Of a DNA stretch of 36,544 nucleotides, positions 1 to 8,815 are shown in pieces. The position numbers and the translations under genes were made by a program. The notes beneath the pieces are model-generated. The model had not been told where the DNA came from, made no database searches, and saw only the letters and a program-made list of their open reading frames with translations. Location of the stretch: contig CADCTA010000062.1 in the NCBI GenBank assembly GCA_902805675.1, forward strand, positions 1 to 36,544, given 5' to 3'. How positions within the stretch are numbered: position 1 is the stretch's first letter; each line of letters starts with the position of its first letter. The DNA comes from an uncultured Chthoniobacterales bacterium (GTDB taxonomy: Bacteria; Verrucomicrobiota; Verrucomicrobiia; Chthoniobacterales; UBA10450).

Positions 1-1974
1 CGCGACGACCTTTTTCAATTCGTAATAATCCGCGAAGCGCAGCGGCCCGCCCCGGAAAGGCGCAAAGCCGGTGCCCATCATCATGCCGAAATCTGCGTCT
101 TCGGCGGTCTGCACGACGCCTTCCTCGAGGCAGCGGGCTGCTTCGTTCACCATGAGGAACACGAGACGATTCGTGATCTGCTCGCTGCTCATCTCTGGTT
201 TGCCGCCTTTTGAGGCGCGCCGTTCTTCGATCTGGTCATTCGGCGTCTGCGACTTGCCTTCGTACTTGTAGAATCCGGCGCCCGTTTTGCGGCCGAGCAA
301 TTTGCCTTCACGCATCTGCTGCAGCACGGCAGCCGCGTGATTGCGCCGGCCGAACGCCTTCTCGAGCGTGTAGGCGATGTCGACTGTGATATCGACGCCG
401 ATCTCGTCGATGAGCCGGAGCGGCCCCATCGGCATGCCCCAGGCGACGAGCGCATCGTCCATCTGCTTGGTGTCAACGCCTTGCTCGTAGAGCTCAGCGG
501 CGTCGAGCAGGTACGGGAACAGCACGCGGTTCACAAGGAACCCCGGCGCATCGCGCACGACAACCGGCAGCTTGCCAATCTGACGCACGAAGCCGAGCGC
601 GCGCTGCATGACATTGAAGTCCGTTTCCGTCCCGATCACGACCTCCACGAGTTTCATCCGGCTGACCGGGTTGAAGAAATGGAACCCGATCACGCGCTCC
701 ACCGCATCGGTGCTGGTCGCGATCTCGGTGATTGATAGCGCCGACGTGTTAGTCGCCAGCACGGTCGTCGGCGGCGTGTTCGCGGCGAGGTTGCTGAAGA
801 TCTGCTTCTTCACCTCCAGCTTCTCGAGGGCTGCCTCGATCACGATCTCCACGTCGCGCAGCTCGCCCATGTCCGTCGAAGCGACGACGCGCGCGCGCCC
901 CTCCTTCGCCTTCTCGTCCGTCATCAGGCCGCGCTTCACGGCTTCGCCGTAGGTCTTCTCGATGTTCGCGATCCCGCGGTCGAGCGACTCGGCGCTCACA
1001 TCGCGGAGGATCACCGAGACACCGCGCGAGCTGAGCCATTGCGCGATTCCGGAGCCCATCACGCCGGCGCCGATCACCGCGGCGTGCGTGATCTTCTCGA
1101 CGGGCGTCTTCGAGGTGCCTTTCTTGAACTTGTCGCCGAGGAAGAAATTGCGAATCAGATTCTGCGTCGACTCGGTTTCGCCGAGCTCCACGATCGCATC
1201 CAGCTCCATCTGCAATGAGTCATCGATCGAGCCGTGCAGCCCCTGCTGCATGATGTCGAGCGCGCGTTTCGGTGCCGGATTGTGATCCTTTGGATATGGC
1301 ACCTGCACCTCGATGTTCGGCGGCGGTGGCTGCTGACGTTTGCCTTTGCCGATCTGCCGTCGCGCCGCATCAAGCAGCTCGGTCTGAGGCACGACTTCAT
1401 CCACCATGCCCATGCGCAACGCGTCCTCCGCCGGGTGCAACTTACCTTTCAGAATCACGCCAGCCGCAGCCTCGAGGCCGATGAGCCGAGGCAGCCGCGT
1501 CGCACCGCCCCAAGCGGGCACGAGGCCAAGCGTCGTCTCGGGCAGGCCAATGACGGTGGCGCGTTCGTTCGTGGCGACGCGGTAGTCACACGCGAGCGTC
1601 ACCTCGTAGCCGCCTCCTGCGCAGGCGCCGTGGATTGCGGCGACGGTCGGCACCTTCAGCGCCTCAAGCCGATTGAACACCCGCTGGCCTTCCGCGATGA
1701 AGGCGCGCAGCTCACCGGTCTGCGCCTGGCGCAGCAGTGTCTGCAAATCCGCGCCGGCGACGAAGATCGACTTCTTCGCTGAGGTGATGATCACGCCTTT
1801 GATCGACTGCTCGCCCTCGATGAAATCGAGCTGATCGCGCAGATCGTTGATGGCGGCGGCGTCGAAGATATTGGCGCCAGATCCGGGGCGGTCGAAGGTC
1901 AGCACGCAGATGCCGTCATCGCCGAGTTCGCGGCGAACGGTTGGCCCGGAAAGAGTGGCTGTCATCCGGCTCAT
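1..1974 (-). CDS. fadJ: Fatty-acid oxidation complex alpha subunit (enoyl-CoA hydratase / 3-hydroxyacyl-CoA dehydrogenase), 3' end cut by window
   Basis: Reading frame open from ATG at 1974 to the window edge (658 codons), so the last stretch of the protein lies outside. The N-terminal third is a crotonase domain. GGGYEVTLACDYR and GLPETTLGLVP carry the two glutamates that act in hydration by FadB/FadJ. The middle begins a Rossmann fold (VIGAGVMGSGIAQ) of 3-hydroxyacyl-CoA dehydrogenase, with the catalytic histidine in GFHFFNPV and the domain-joining DAPGFLVNR. The order hydratase then dehydrogenase is that of the FadB/FadJ alpha subunit, which performs two steps of beta-oxidation in the cytoplasm with a separate thiolase. 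An in-frame ATG at 1965 is an alternative start. FadB and FadJ cannot be told apart here, and no thiolase gene lies in the window. Confidence 0.93.
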   Translation of the reverse strand, partial: MSRMTATLSGPTVRRELGDDGICVLTFDRPGSGANIFDAAAINDLRDQLDFIEGEQSIKGVIITSAKKSIFVAGADLQTLLRQAQTGELRAFIAEGQRVFNRLEALKVPTVAAIHGACAGGGYEVTLACDYRVATNERATVIGLPETTLGLVPAWGGATRLPRLIGLEAAAGVILKGKLHPAEDALRMGMVDEVVPQTELLDAARRQIGKGKRQQPPPPNIEVQVPYPKDHNPAPKRALDIMQQGLHGSIDDSLQMELDAIVELGETESTQNLIRNFFLGDKFKKGTSKTPVEKITHAAVIGAGVMGSGIAQWLSSRGVSVILRDVSAESLDRGIANIEKTYGEAVKRGLMTDEKAKEGRARVVASTDMGELRDVEIVIEAALEKLEVKKQIFSNLAANTPPTTVLATNTSALSITEIATSTDAVERVIGFHFFNPVSRMKLVEVVIGTETDFNVMQRALGFVRQIGKLPVVVRDAPGFLVNRVLFPYLLDAAELYEQGVDTKQMDDALVAWGMPMGPLRLIDEIGVDITVDIAYTLEKAFGRRNHAAAVLQQMREGKLLGRKTGAGFYKYEGKSQTPNDQIEERRASKGGKPEMSSEQITNRLVFLMVNEAARCLEEGVVQTAEDADFGMMMGTGFAPFRGGPLRFADYYELKKVVA

Positions 1975-2038
1975 ATTGGCGACTTTCCAGTCAATTCCAA
2001 GTGACAGATGCCCTGCTGGACACGCGGGTGAAAGCGCG

Positions 2039-2159
2039 GTCATCCTGAGTCGCGAAGACGGCGAAGGACCTCACGCAAGCTGCCCGGCACCGCCTCGAGT
2101 AGGCGTGACCAATCACCCAGCGCGAGATCCTTCGCCGTCTTCGCTGGCTCAGGATGACA
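2039..2159. repeat. Inverted repeat element, family D copy 1
   Basis: Left arm about 2039-2080 and right arm about 2121-2159 are near-perfect inverted copies built around CGCGAAGACGGCGAAGGA and its complement, with a spacer of about 40 bp. A second copy with the same arm arrangement lies at 24314-24475. It occupies most of the 290-bp gap (1975-2264) between the divergent beta-oxidation gene and mgtE. The rest of that gap holds a Shine-Dalgarno sequence for mgtE and nothing else recognised. Confidence 0.8.
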
Positions 2160-2264
2160 TGCGTCGGAGGCAAAGGAATGCGCAGGATTCCATGCGTTGC
2201 GCCTCTGCAACGCGAGTGATAGAAATCGTAGGCTCCCTCGCGGGGCTGCGAGGAGGTCGCGCAG

Positions 2265-3659
2265 ATGGTCGGTCGAATCCTACAACCGGAAATCAAAAGC
2301 ATGATCGACGCGCGGAATTTCGGCGCGTTGCGCGAGCTGTTTTCCGACTGGCCGCCGGCCGATGTCGCGGAGGTGATCCTCGACATGGAGGAGCACGATC
2401 AGGTGATCATCTTCCGCGTGCTGCCGCACGACCTCGCGGCGGAGGTTTTCGAGTATCTCGACGTTGACGCGCAGCAACAACTGCTGCGCGGCATGGCACA
2501 GGAGCAGGTGGTCGGCATCCTGAACGACATGTCGGCGGACGATCGCACGGCGCTGCTCGAGGAACTGCCGAGCGCGGCGGCGCGGCAGTTGATCCGGCTG
2601 CTCACGCCCGAGGAGCGGAGCATCGCCCAATCGTTGCTCGGCTACCCGGAAGACAGCGTCGGCCGCTTGATGACGCCGGACTTCATCGCGGTGCACGCCG
2701 ATTGGTCGATCAAAGAGGTGTTCGATTACGTGCGCGAGCACGGCGAGGACTCGGAGTCGCTGAACGTGATCTACGTCGTCGACGATCGCGGCAAGCTGGT
2801 CGATGACCTGCGCATCCGCGAAATTTTGGTGCAGCCGCTCGAATCGACGGTTTCAGAGATCGCCGACGGCAACTTCGTGGCGCTGAACGCGAACGATCCG
2901 CAGGAGGATGCGGTGAATGTCTTCCGGAAATACGACCGCACCGCGCTGCCAGTTACTGACTCGAACGGCGTGCTCGTAGGGATGGTGACGATCGACGACA
3001 TGCTCGACGTCGCCGAAGAGGAGGCGACGGAGGACATTCACAAGTTCGGCGGCATGGAAGCTCTCGAGGAGCCGTACATCCGTCTGCCGGTGTGGAAGGT
3101 CGTCTCAAAACGCGCGCCGTGGCTCATGATTCTGCTGCTGGGCGAAATGCTCACGGCCACCGCGATGGCGAGCTATGAAGAGCACATCGCAAACGCCGTG
3201 GTGCTCGCGGTTTTCCTTCCACTCATCATCGCGAGCGGCGGGAACTCCGGTTCGCAAGCGTCGACCTTGATCATCCGCGCGATGGCCCTAGGCGAGGTGA
3301 CCTTGAAAGATTGGTGGCATGTGATGCGGCGCGAATTTCAGGCGGGGCTCGCGCTCGGCCTGATCCTCGGTGTGATCGGCTTCATGCGCATCGCGGTCTG
3401 GCAGGCTGTCGGCGGGCGGATGGGGCACGAGATGTACGGCGAGCATTGGGAGCTGGTCGCGTCGGTAGTCGGTGGCTCTCTCGTAGGCGTTGTGCTCTGG
3501 GGATCACTCGCCGGATCGATGCTGCCGTTCGTTTTGAAACGTATCGGTGCCGACCCGGCGACTTCATCCGCGCCGTTCGTGGCCACGCTCGTCGACGTAA
3601 CGGGCGTGATTATCTACTTCAGCCTCGCTGTGTGGATCATGCGCGGCACGCTGCTGTAG
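2265..3659 (+). CDS. mgtE: Magnesium transporter MgtE
   Basis: 464 residues, the usual size for MgtE. Residues about 1-130 form the helical MgtE N domain. About 135-255 form a CBS pair (YPEDSVGRLMTPDFIAV opens the first CBS unit), which senses cytosolic Mg. About 280-464 are the membrane domain, with the conserved LPLIIASGGNSGSQAS loop and the DPATSSAPFVATLVDVTG pore segment. The protein is a homodimeric inner-membrane Mg2+ channel gated by Mg binding to the N and CBS domains. ATG 2265 is preceded by an AGGAGG-type ribosome site near 2250. No Mg riboswitch was recognised upstream. The gene is followed directly by a palindromic repeat (3672-3770) that may act as its 3' hairpin. Confidence 0.96.
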   Translation: MVGRILQPEIKSMIDARNFGALRELFSDWPPADVAEVILDMEEHDQVIIFRVLPHDLAAEVFEYLDVDAQQQLLRGMAQEQVVGILNDMSADDRTALLEELPSAAARQLIRLLTPEERSIAQSLLGYPEDSVGRLMTPDFIAVHADWSIKEVFDYVREHGEDSESLNVIYVVDDRGKLVDDLRIREILVQPLESTVSEIADGNFVALNANDPQEDAVNVFRKYDRTALPVTDSNGVLVGMVTIDDMLDVAEEEATEDIHKFGGMEALEEPYIRLPVWKVVSKRAPWLMILLLGEMLTATAMASYEEHIANAVVLAVFLPLIIASGGNSGSQASTLIIRAMALGEVTLKDWWHVMRREFQAGLALGLILGVIGFMRIAVWQAVGGRMGHEMYGEHWELVASVVGGSLVGVVLWGSLAGSMLPFVLKRIGADPATSSAPFVATLVDVTGVIIYFSLAVWIMRGTLL

Positions 3660-3671
3660 GGGGCTCTGCGG

Positions 3672-3770
3672 AAAGCGCCAGAACACTGGCGCACTCCAAG
3701 ACGCTGTCGCGAATTGCGGACGCGCAGGCGCGCGCGACAGCGTCTTGGAGTGCGGCGGTATTCCGCCGCT
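3672..3770. repeat. Composite palindromic element, family A copy 1
   Basis: Each end is a small hairpin: GCGCCAG...CTGGCGC on the left and GCGGCGG...CCGCCGC on the right. Inside each is ACTCCAAGACGC or its complement, and the two inner parts pair across a short GC-rich centre, so the whole element can fold as a long stem with two terminal hairpins. Two related copies lie at 21161-21262 and 26009-26106; the latter is the same layout in opposite orientation. The element sits between the stop codons of mgtE and the convergent oxidoreductase gene. Confidence 0.85.
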
Positions 3771-3794
3771 GTGATCAGCGGCCGATCAACGCGA

Positions 3795-4832
3795 TCAAGT
3801 CTTTATCGGCACCCACTCGTTCGCGTCTCGCGAATCCGCGACCGCCTGAACGACGCGCATGTAGCGCAGACCCTCCTCGAAATCAGGCCGCGGGCGCACT
3901 TTGCCCTTCGATTTCACGGCCGCGATGAAGTCGTCCTCCACCTGCCAGCCGCCCTCGAGCTCCGGCGTGATCTCGACTGTGTGCAATGCGCGATCGCCTT
4001 CCTTCCCGGCCTGCACGACGTCGTTGCCGAAATCGTAAGTCATCGTGCCCGTGTCGCCGTAGACCTCAAGCCGGTCGCCGGACGGCAGCGGGTGCACGCC
4101 GCCGAACTCCAGCACGCCTTCCGCCCCGCCTTCAAATGTGCAAAGCACCGTCACCATGTCCGGAATGATGACTTCGTAGCCCTGACGGATCGGGTTCAGA
4201 ATTTTCCCGCGCGCGTAAACGCCGGTGATGTTGCCGAGCCAGCGCTGCAGCACTTCCACGTAGATGCCGAGCGCGAGCACATTGAGCCCGCTGAGCTCGA
4301 TGCGCTGACGCCAGTGAGCGGGCGCCTCCGGGTCGAGGTAAGCCGCCGCGAAACTCTGCAGCCGGATGTGATGCGGCGTGCCAAGGTAATTTTCGGCGAG
4401 CAGCTTCTTCACCAGCAGGTCGCCTTTTAACCCCAACGGCGGTGGGCACACCATCGTCACCAGGTTCGGGAAACGCTTCGCCGTGGCGGCCATCTCCTCC
4501 GCTTCCATCAGGTCCATCGACATGCGCGCCTGGCAGAAAACGTGTTTGCCCGCCTCCAGCGCCGACACTGCGATGGCCGAATGCATATATGGCGGGGTGC
4601 CGATCCAGACGATGTCGAGATCCTCAAGCGCGAGCAGATCGGCCCAGTTCAGGATCGGTGTGGCGTGTGGCGCGTATTCCTTGCAGAACTTGTCCGCGCT
4701 TTCGTAGGTCGAGTTCGAGACCGCGGTGATCTCCACTTCCTTGTGCTTCGTTAATCCCGGCAGATGCCGCCGTTTAACGATATCGCCCGCGCCAATGATC
4801 CCGACCCGAAGTTTGTTGTTTGCTTTAGCCAT
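3795..4832 (-). CDS. Gfo/Idh/MocA family NAD(P)-dependent oxidoreductase
   Basis: 345 residues. The N-terminal dinucleotide-binding fold starts with VGIIGAGDIVKRRHLPG, and WIGTPPYMHSAIAVSALEAG is the usual second half of the Rossmann domain. The C-terminal half is the beta-sheet domain of the Gfo/Idh/MocA family, which oxidises or reduces sugars, inositols or related compounds in the cytoplasm. The family's EKP motif, whose lysine takes part in catalysis, is replaced here: after GKHVF the sequence reads CQARMSMD. The substrate cannot be predicted, and the protein may be catalytically altered. ATG 4832 is followed at once by the Rossmann strand, which supports this start. The gene stands alone between repeat family A and the divergent rpmB. 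Confidence 0.85.
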   Translation of the reverse strand: MAKANNKLRVGIIGAGDIVKRRHLPGLTKHKEVEITAVSNSTYESADKFCKEYAPHATPILNWADLLALEDLDIVWIGTPPYMHSAIAVSALEAGKHVFCQARMSMDLMEAEEMAATAKRFPNLVTMVCPPPLGLKGDLLVKKLLAENYLGTPHHIRLQSFAAAYLDPEAPAHWRQRIELSGLNVLALGIYVEVLQRWLGNITGVYARGKILNPIRQGYEVIIPDMVTVLCTFEGGAEGVLEFGGVHPLPSGDRLEVYGDTGTMTYDFGNDVVQAGKEGDRALHTVEITPELEGGWQVEDDFIAAVKSKGKVRPRPDFEEGLRYMRVVQAVADSRDANEWVPIKT

Positions 4833-4992
4833 GCTGTTCCCGCGTCACCTCACCAGAGCGGCGGGACGTGGGCAAGCTTTGACTCGCAGTTGCTGATCCT
4901 GTTCAATCCCGGCTCCCATCCGCGCGATCCCCGAACATCCCCTTGACCAATCGGGGTGAGCGCGCCAGCTTACGCCTCTTTTCCCGAAAGTT

Positions 4993-5292
4993 ATGTCAAA
5001 GGTTTGCAGCATCACAGGTTCGAAGGTCACGCGCGGCAGCATCATCCACCGTCGTGGTATGGCCAAGAAGAAGGGCGGCGTCGGCCGTCACGTCACCAAG
5101 AACGTGCCGCGCACCTTCACGCCGAATCTCCACGAGCATCGCGTCTGGGTGCCGGAGCTGCGCAAATACGTCCGGGTCAAAGTCACCGCTCGCGCCATGA
5201 AGACGATCAATAAGAACGGCGCGTTCGTGACTCTGAAGAAGGCCGGGTTGGTCTCCGCCCCACGCACGCGCGCGACTGCAGCCGCTTCCTAG
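4993..5292 (+). CDS. rpmB: 50S ribosomal protein L28
   Basis: 99 residues, starting MSKVCSITGSKVTRG like the L28 family start (KVCxxTGK). The conserved core TPNLHEHRVWVPELRKYVRV and TARAMKTINKNGA follow. It is a basic protein of the large ribosomal subunit. It is slightly longer than enterobacterial L28 because of a Lys/Gly-rich insertion around residues 22-35 and a short Ala/Thr-rich tail. The gene is not next to rpmG here. A TTGACC hexamer at 4941-4946 could be a -35 element, but no good -10 was found at the right distance. The 160-bp gap upstream otherwise shows nothing clear. Confidence 0.96.
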   Translation: MSKVCSITGSKVTRGSIIHRRGMAKKKGGVGRHVTKNVPRTFTPNLHEHRVWVPELRKYVRVKVTARAMKTINKNGAFVTLKKAGLVSAPRTRATAAAS

Positions 5293-5386
5293 TTCGCAGC
5301 GCCGAGCGCGTTTGGAACAACGCCGCTCCCTCGGTGTGATCGCGCGATCCTGCTGCGGCCGATGTGACGGCGACGACGCGCCGCGG

Positions 5387-7135
5387 CTACAACTGGTCTG
5401 ACTGCTCGTCGCGTGGAGCATCTGCTGGCGCAGCGCTCTGCTCGGCTTCCGGCTCGTCAGCTACCAGCACGGGTTCGTTCGCTGGCTCGATTGATTGCTC
5501 GATCGCCATGCCGCCGATCTCGTCGCCGGTGGCCACAAGACCTTCATCAACGACGGGAGCCATATCGGGTTCAGGCGTCACTGCTGGCTCGGCGCTCGCC
5601 GCGTCGGCCGTCGGCAGCTCAGACGCAGACTCCTCGGGTGACGCTTCCTCGCTCACCGCAGCGGCATCAGATGCTTCCGGTTGAGCCGCCTGTTGCGCGG
5701 CAGCCGGTACCTGGTCAGCAGCTCCGGACGAAGGACTCGCACGTTTCTGCTGGGTGGCCTGCTGCGATTGAGGCGCTGCTGGAGCTTTCGCCCGCGGCAG
5801 ATCGAGGGTCCCATCGTTGAACTCGATCAGATACCCTTCGCTGATCAGCCAGCGCAGGTCGGAGACGAGCGTCATCTTCACACGGCCGATCTCAAGATCA
5901 TCCGCGCCTTCTGGCGTAAACTTCTCCAGCAGCTGCTTGCGATTGATGGCCGGCGTCTCGGCCAGCTTCTCGAGGATCGCATTCACCGATGCGGAGACGC
6001 TCGTCCGTTCATGGCCGAACGTGCGGATTCTGATCGGCGAAACGTAAAGCATGCCGCGCCGGTGACGGAAAATGTTGAGGCCCGCGTTGCGCAACCCGCC
6101 CGCCAGCTCCTGCATCATCTTCGAGGGCGACCGAATCTCCGCCGCCCACGCATCTTCGATCACGCGTGCGAGTCCGCGATCGGGCAGCGCCCGGCTGACC
6201 ACGCCATTGATCGTCATCTCCTGCGCTTCGCGAAGCAGCGTCGGCAGATGCGTCTGCCGGAAGTGGCGCTCCGCATCTGCAGCACTGTTGAAGGTAACAG
6301 GAGGCTCCTCGCTCTTCGTGGTGTAGGTCGTGATGCTGCGCGCCTGCTCCTTCCATTGCTCGACGACCGCCGGATCGCTCACAATCTCGATCTGGCGCTG
6401 AAAATCCTGGAAGCTCATGCGCCGGCTGTAGCGCTGCTCGTATAAGTTTCGCAGCTGCGGCTGGTAAGCGTGGTGATTCGTGGGACCGAGCAACGTCCCG
6501 CTGATCCGGTCCCGCGCCACGTTTGTGAAGTTCCCCTTCAACGGCTCGGTCTGCGTAACTTCCACGGTGTAGAACTCGTCCTTCATCGCGGCGAACGCGC
6601 CGCCTTCCAGGATGCGGCGATCGACTGCCACTGGTCCGGTCTCGCCCAGCTGGTTCAATGAGACGCCTTCCGCAGCGTTGAGCCGCACGGCGTAGCGCTC
6701 GGCCTTGTCGAGAAACAGCCGCGCCAGCGCGAAAACAGAATACGCGAGCGATCCCGATTTGATCTGCGTGATCACACTTTCGAACGCTGCCGAGTTCGGG
6801 AGAAATCGCACCGCCACTTGCGGCAGCGGAGCCGGTGCTTCACGCGGCGGGCGATCACGTTGATCGCGCATCGGACGCTCAGGCCGCCGGCCCTCCGGTC
6901 GCTTGCGATCGTCACGCCGGTCGCCACCCGGCCGCGGCCCCCGATTTCCACCCGGTTTCGGCCCGCGCGGACGCTGCTCGCGGTTCCCGCCCGGACGTGG
7001 TCCCCGCCGCTCGAACAGAGGCGAATCGTCCTCGCCGCTGTGATCTGCATACTCGTTAGTCCCGGCTGGTTCATTGACCCAGGCGGGCATCAATTTCAGA
7101 TCGAGCAAATCAGCAGGCGTCGTCGGCACGGACAT
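5387..7135 (-). CDS. Unrecognised protein with RG-rich basic N-terminus and acidic Ala/Glu-rich C-terminus
   Basis: 582 residues, family not recognised. Residues about 40-105 are low-complexity and basic (repeated RPGG, RGPKPGG and RPERPMRDQRDRP), like RNA-binding tails. Residues about 105-445 look folded and include LPQVAVRFLPNSAAFESVI and FGHERTSVSASVNAILEKL. The last third or so is low-complexity and acidic (Ala, Glu, Pro, Ser). There is no signal peptide or membrane segment, so a cytoplasmic role is likely. ATG 7135 has a purine-rich site just upstream (GGAGAAAGG). It is divergent from acpP across 168 bp. A nucleic-acid-binding role is only a guess from composition. Confidence 0.75.
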   Translation of the reverse strand: MSVPTTPADLLDLKLMPAWVNEPAGTNEYADHSGEDDSPLFERRGPRPGGNREQRPRGPKPGGNRGPRPGGDRRDDRKRPEGRRPERPMRDQRDRPPREAPAPLPQVAVRFLPNSAAFESVITQIKSGSLAYSVFALARLFLDKAERYAVRLNAAEGVSLNQLGETGPVAVDRRILEGGAFAAMKDEFYTVEVTQTEPLKGNFTNVARDRISGTLLGPTNHHAYQPQLRNLYEQRYSRRMSFQDFQRQIEIVSDPAVVEQWKEQARSITTYTTKSEEPPVTFNSAADAERHFRQTHLPTLLREAQEMTINGVVSRALPDRGLARVIEDAWAAEIRSPSKMMQELAGGLRNAGLNIFRHRRGMLYVSPIRIRTFGHERTSVSASVNAILEKLAETPAINRKQLLEKFTPEGADDLEIGRVKMTLVSDLRWLISEGYLIEFNDGTLDLPRAKAPAAPQSQQATQQKRASPSSGAADQVPAAAQQAAQPEASDAAAVSEEASPEESASELPTADAASAEPAVTPEPDMAPVVDEGLVATGDEIGGMAIEQSIEPANEPVLVADEPEAEQSAAPADAPRDEQSDQL

Positions 7136-7215
7136 CCTTTCTCCTTACGCGAAGCGATGCTGATGTAAACCGCAGCCAGCTGATTCATCGGCGCGTTCTG
7201 TGACCCTGAAAAGAA

Positions 7216-7243
7216 TTGACAAGACTTCTAATTCATTTACTTG
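7216..7243 (+). promoter_or_regulatory. Possible sigma-70-type promoter for acpP
   Basis: A perfect TTGACA lies at 7216-7221 in an unusually AT-rich stretch for this genome, about 80 bp before acpP. The -10 is weak: TACTTG at 7238-7243 has 16-bp spacing, and TTTACT at 7236-7241 is closer than usual. Only the -35 is convincing. Confidence 0.35.
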
Positions 7244-7303
7244 CCAATCCTGCGGCCACTGCTTTAACCCTGCCGCGCGGAGAACGAGAAGTTTAGGAGA
7301 TTT

Positions 7304-7552
7304 ATGAGCGACAAACCGATTGAAGAGAAGGTCAAGGACATCATCGTCGAGCAACTCGGCGTCAACCCCGAGCAGGTCACCCCACAGGCGTCGTTCATCG
7401 AGGATCTCGGCGCGGATTCGCTCGATATCGTCGAGCTCGTGATGGCCTTCGAAGAAGAGTTCAACGTCGAAGTGCCGGACGAAGACGCTGAGAAGCTCCA
7501 GACGGTCGGCGATGTGAACAAATACATCGAAGACAAACAGGCGAAGCAGTAG
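7304..7552 (+). CDS. acpP: Acyl carrier protein
   Basis: 82 residues, acidic. [19 protein letters not shown] contains the DSL motif, whose serine (Ser39) carries the 4'-phosphopantetheine arm. It carries growing acyl chains in type II fatty-acid synthesis in the cytoplasm. The length and lack of insertions are typical of primary-metabolism ACP. AGGAG about 8 bases before ATG 7304 is a strong ribosome site. It is not clustered with fabD, fabG or fabF here, and an intrinsic terminator follows 43 bp after the stop, so it looks monocistronic. Confidence 0.97.
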   Translation: MSDKPIEEKVKDIIVEQLGVNPEQVTPQASFIEDLGADSLDIVELVMAFEEEFNVEVPDEDAEKLQTVGDVNKYIEDKQAKQ

Positions 7553-7595
7553 CTTCGTAGCTCGCCGGACCGGCGACGCATTAGCTTCCAAGAGA

Positions 7596-7619
7596 ACACG
7601 GCTGCGGCCGTGTTTTTTT
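7596..7619 (+). terminator. Intrinsic terminator after acpP
   Basis: Perfect 7-bp stem ACACGGC (7596-7602) with GCCGTGT (7607-7613), loop TGCG, followed by a T run to 7619. This is the clearest Rho-independent terminator in the window. Confidence 0.9.
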
Positions 7620-7662
7620 GTTTGCGGGTTGCGCCAGCAACCCAGCCACACAGACTAAAACC

Positions 7663-8793
7663 GTGAACTACGCGCTTCTCGAAAGCCCGCTTTTCTACGT
7701 CGGAGACCACTATGTCTCGACGCTTGGAGCGCTGGCCTTCGCTGGGTTGTTCATGACCGGGTTGCTCCTGGCCAAGTTCATCCAGAGCACCTTCGTGCGG
7801 CGGCTCTTGAGTCGCTTTAAGCTCGACACGAATTTCATCTCGATCGTGACGATGATCCTGAGCATTGCCTCAGTCGTCTTCTTCACGATCACGGCGATCA
7901 ACACCGCCGGTCTCCCCCTCCCTTGGGATGCGCCCCTGCCGGGCGTTAAGCTCAGTATTCTTCAGATCCTGCTGCTGATCGTGATGCTGGTGGGCGTCTT
8001 CTGGCTCTCCTCGAGCACCAAGCGCTTCCTCTTCAATCGCTTCCTTGTAAACAGCGGCCTCAACCGCTCGCTGCAATACGCGCTCTCGCAGATCATCAGC
8101 AACGTCGTGCTGGTGATCGGCATCGTGATCGTGCTGACGCAAACCGGGATCAATCTCGGTGCGCTCGCGGTTTTTGCGGGGGCGATCGGCGTCGGCATCG
8201 GCGTCGGACTGCAAGGCATCGCCAGTAACTTCATCAGCGGCCTCGTCATTCTCGCGGAGCGGCCAATCTCCATCGGCGATCGAGTCGAAGTCGGTGACAA
8301 AGGCGGCACCGTTCGGAGGATTGGCGCGCGCGCGACCGTCATCGTCACCAACGACAACATTTCGATCATCGTTCCGAACAGCAAATTCATCGAAGACCCG
8401 GTGACGAACTGGACCTATGGCGACCCACGCGTCCGATTCCGCATCCCGATCGGCGTCGCCTACGGCAGCGACATCGACAAGGTTCGTGAGGCACTCATCG
8501 CGGCCGGCCGCGAGCACCCGAAGACGCTCGCCGAACCAGCACCGAACGTCTTCCTCTCCGAATTCGGCGACAACTCGATCAACTTCGAGCTCGTCGTCTG
8601 GAGCAGCGAGATGAGCGGCCGTCCGCGGCGCTACAAGAGCGACCTGAACTTCGCCATCGAGCGCAAGCTGCGCGAAGCCGGCATCGAGATTCCGTTCCCG
8701 CAACGCGATCTCCACATCCGCAGCGGCGTGCTGCAGGTCAACTCCGCGGCTCTTCCGCAGGAGCAGGGCGCGTCGAACGGCGCCCGCAGCTAG
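7663..8793 (+). CDS. MscS-family small-conductance mechanosensitive channel
   Basis: 376 residues from GTG 7663. Three or four hydrophobic segments fill the N-terminal half. The pore helix and MscS beta domain follow: GVGIGVGLQGIASNFISGLVI, then AERPISIGDRVEVGDKGGTV and the conserved IIVPNSKFIEDPVTNWT. The family forms heptameric inner-membrane channels that release solutes under hypo-osmotic shock. The frame can be extended to a TTG at 7618, but that codon lies in the acpP terminator T-run, so GTG 7663 was chosen. The start remains uncertain because no strong ribosome site is visible. The next gene begins 22 bp after the stop and may be co-transcribed. Confidence 0.9.
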   Translation: MNYALLESPLFYVGDHYVSTLGALAFAGLFMTGLLLAKFIQSTFVRRLLSRFKLDTNFISIVTMILSIASVVFFTITAINTAGLPLPWDAPLPGVKLSILQILLLIVMLVGVFWLSSSTKRFLFNRFLVNSGLNRSLQYALSQIISNVVLVIGIVIVLTQTGINLGALAVFAGAIGVGIGVGLQGIASNFISGLVILAERPISIGDRVEVGDKGGTVRRIGARATVIVTNDNISIIVPNSKFIEDPVTNWTYGDPRVRFRIPIGVAYGSDIDKVREALIAAGREHPKTLAEPAPNVFLSEFGDNSINFELVVWSSEMSGRPRRYKSDLNFAIERKLREAGIEIPFPQRDLHIRSGVLQVNSAALPQEQGASNGARS

Positions 8794-8815
8794 CGGCTCG
8801 CAGGCTGCGCGCCAG

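Noticed and set aside
2010-2250. Magnesium riboswitch (M-box or mgtA-type) ahead of mgtE
   Set aside because: The region is explained by the facing repeat of family D, and no conserved M-box core was recognised.
5028-5040. GGTTCGA-like tRNA T-loop sequence
   Set aside because: It lies in the start of rpmB and no acceptor or anticodon arm could be built around it.
7618-7662. TTG start for the MscS gene giving a lipoprotein-like MFAGCASN start
   Set aside because: The TTG lies in the T-run of the acpP terminator and no ribosome site precedes it, so the apparent lipobox is probably chance.
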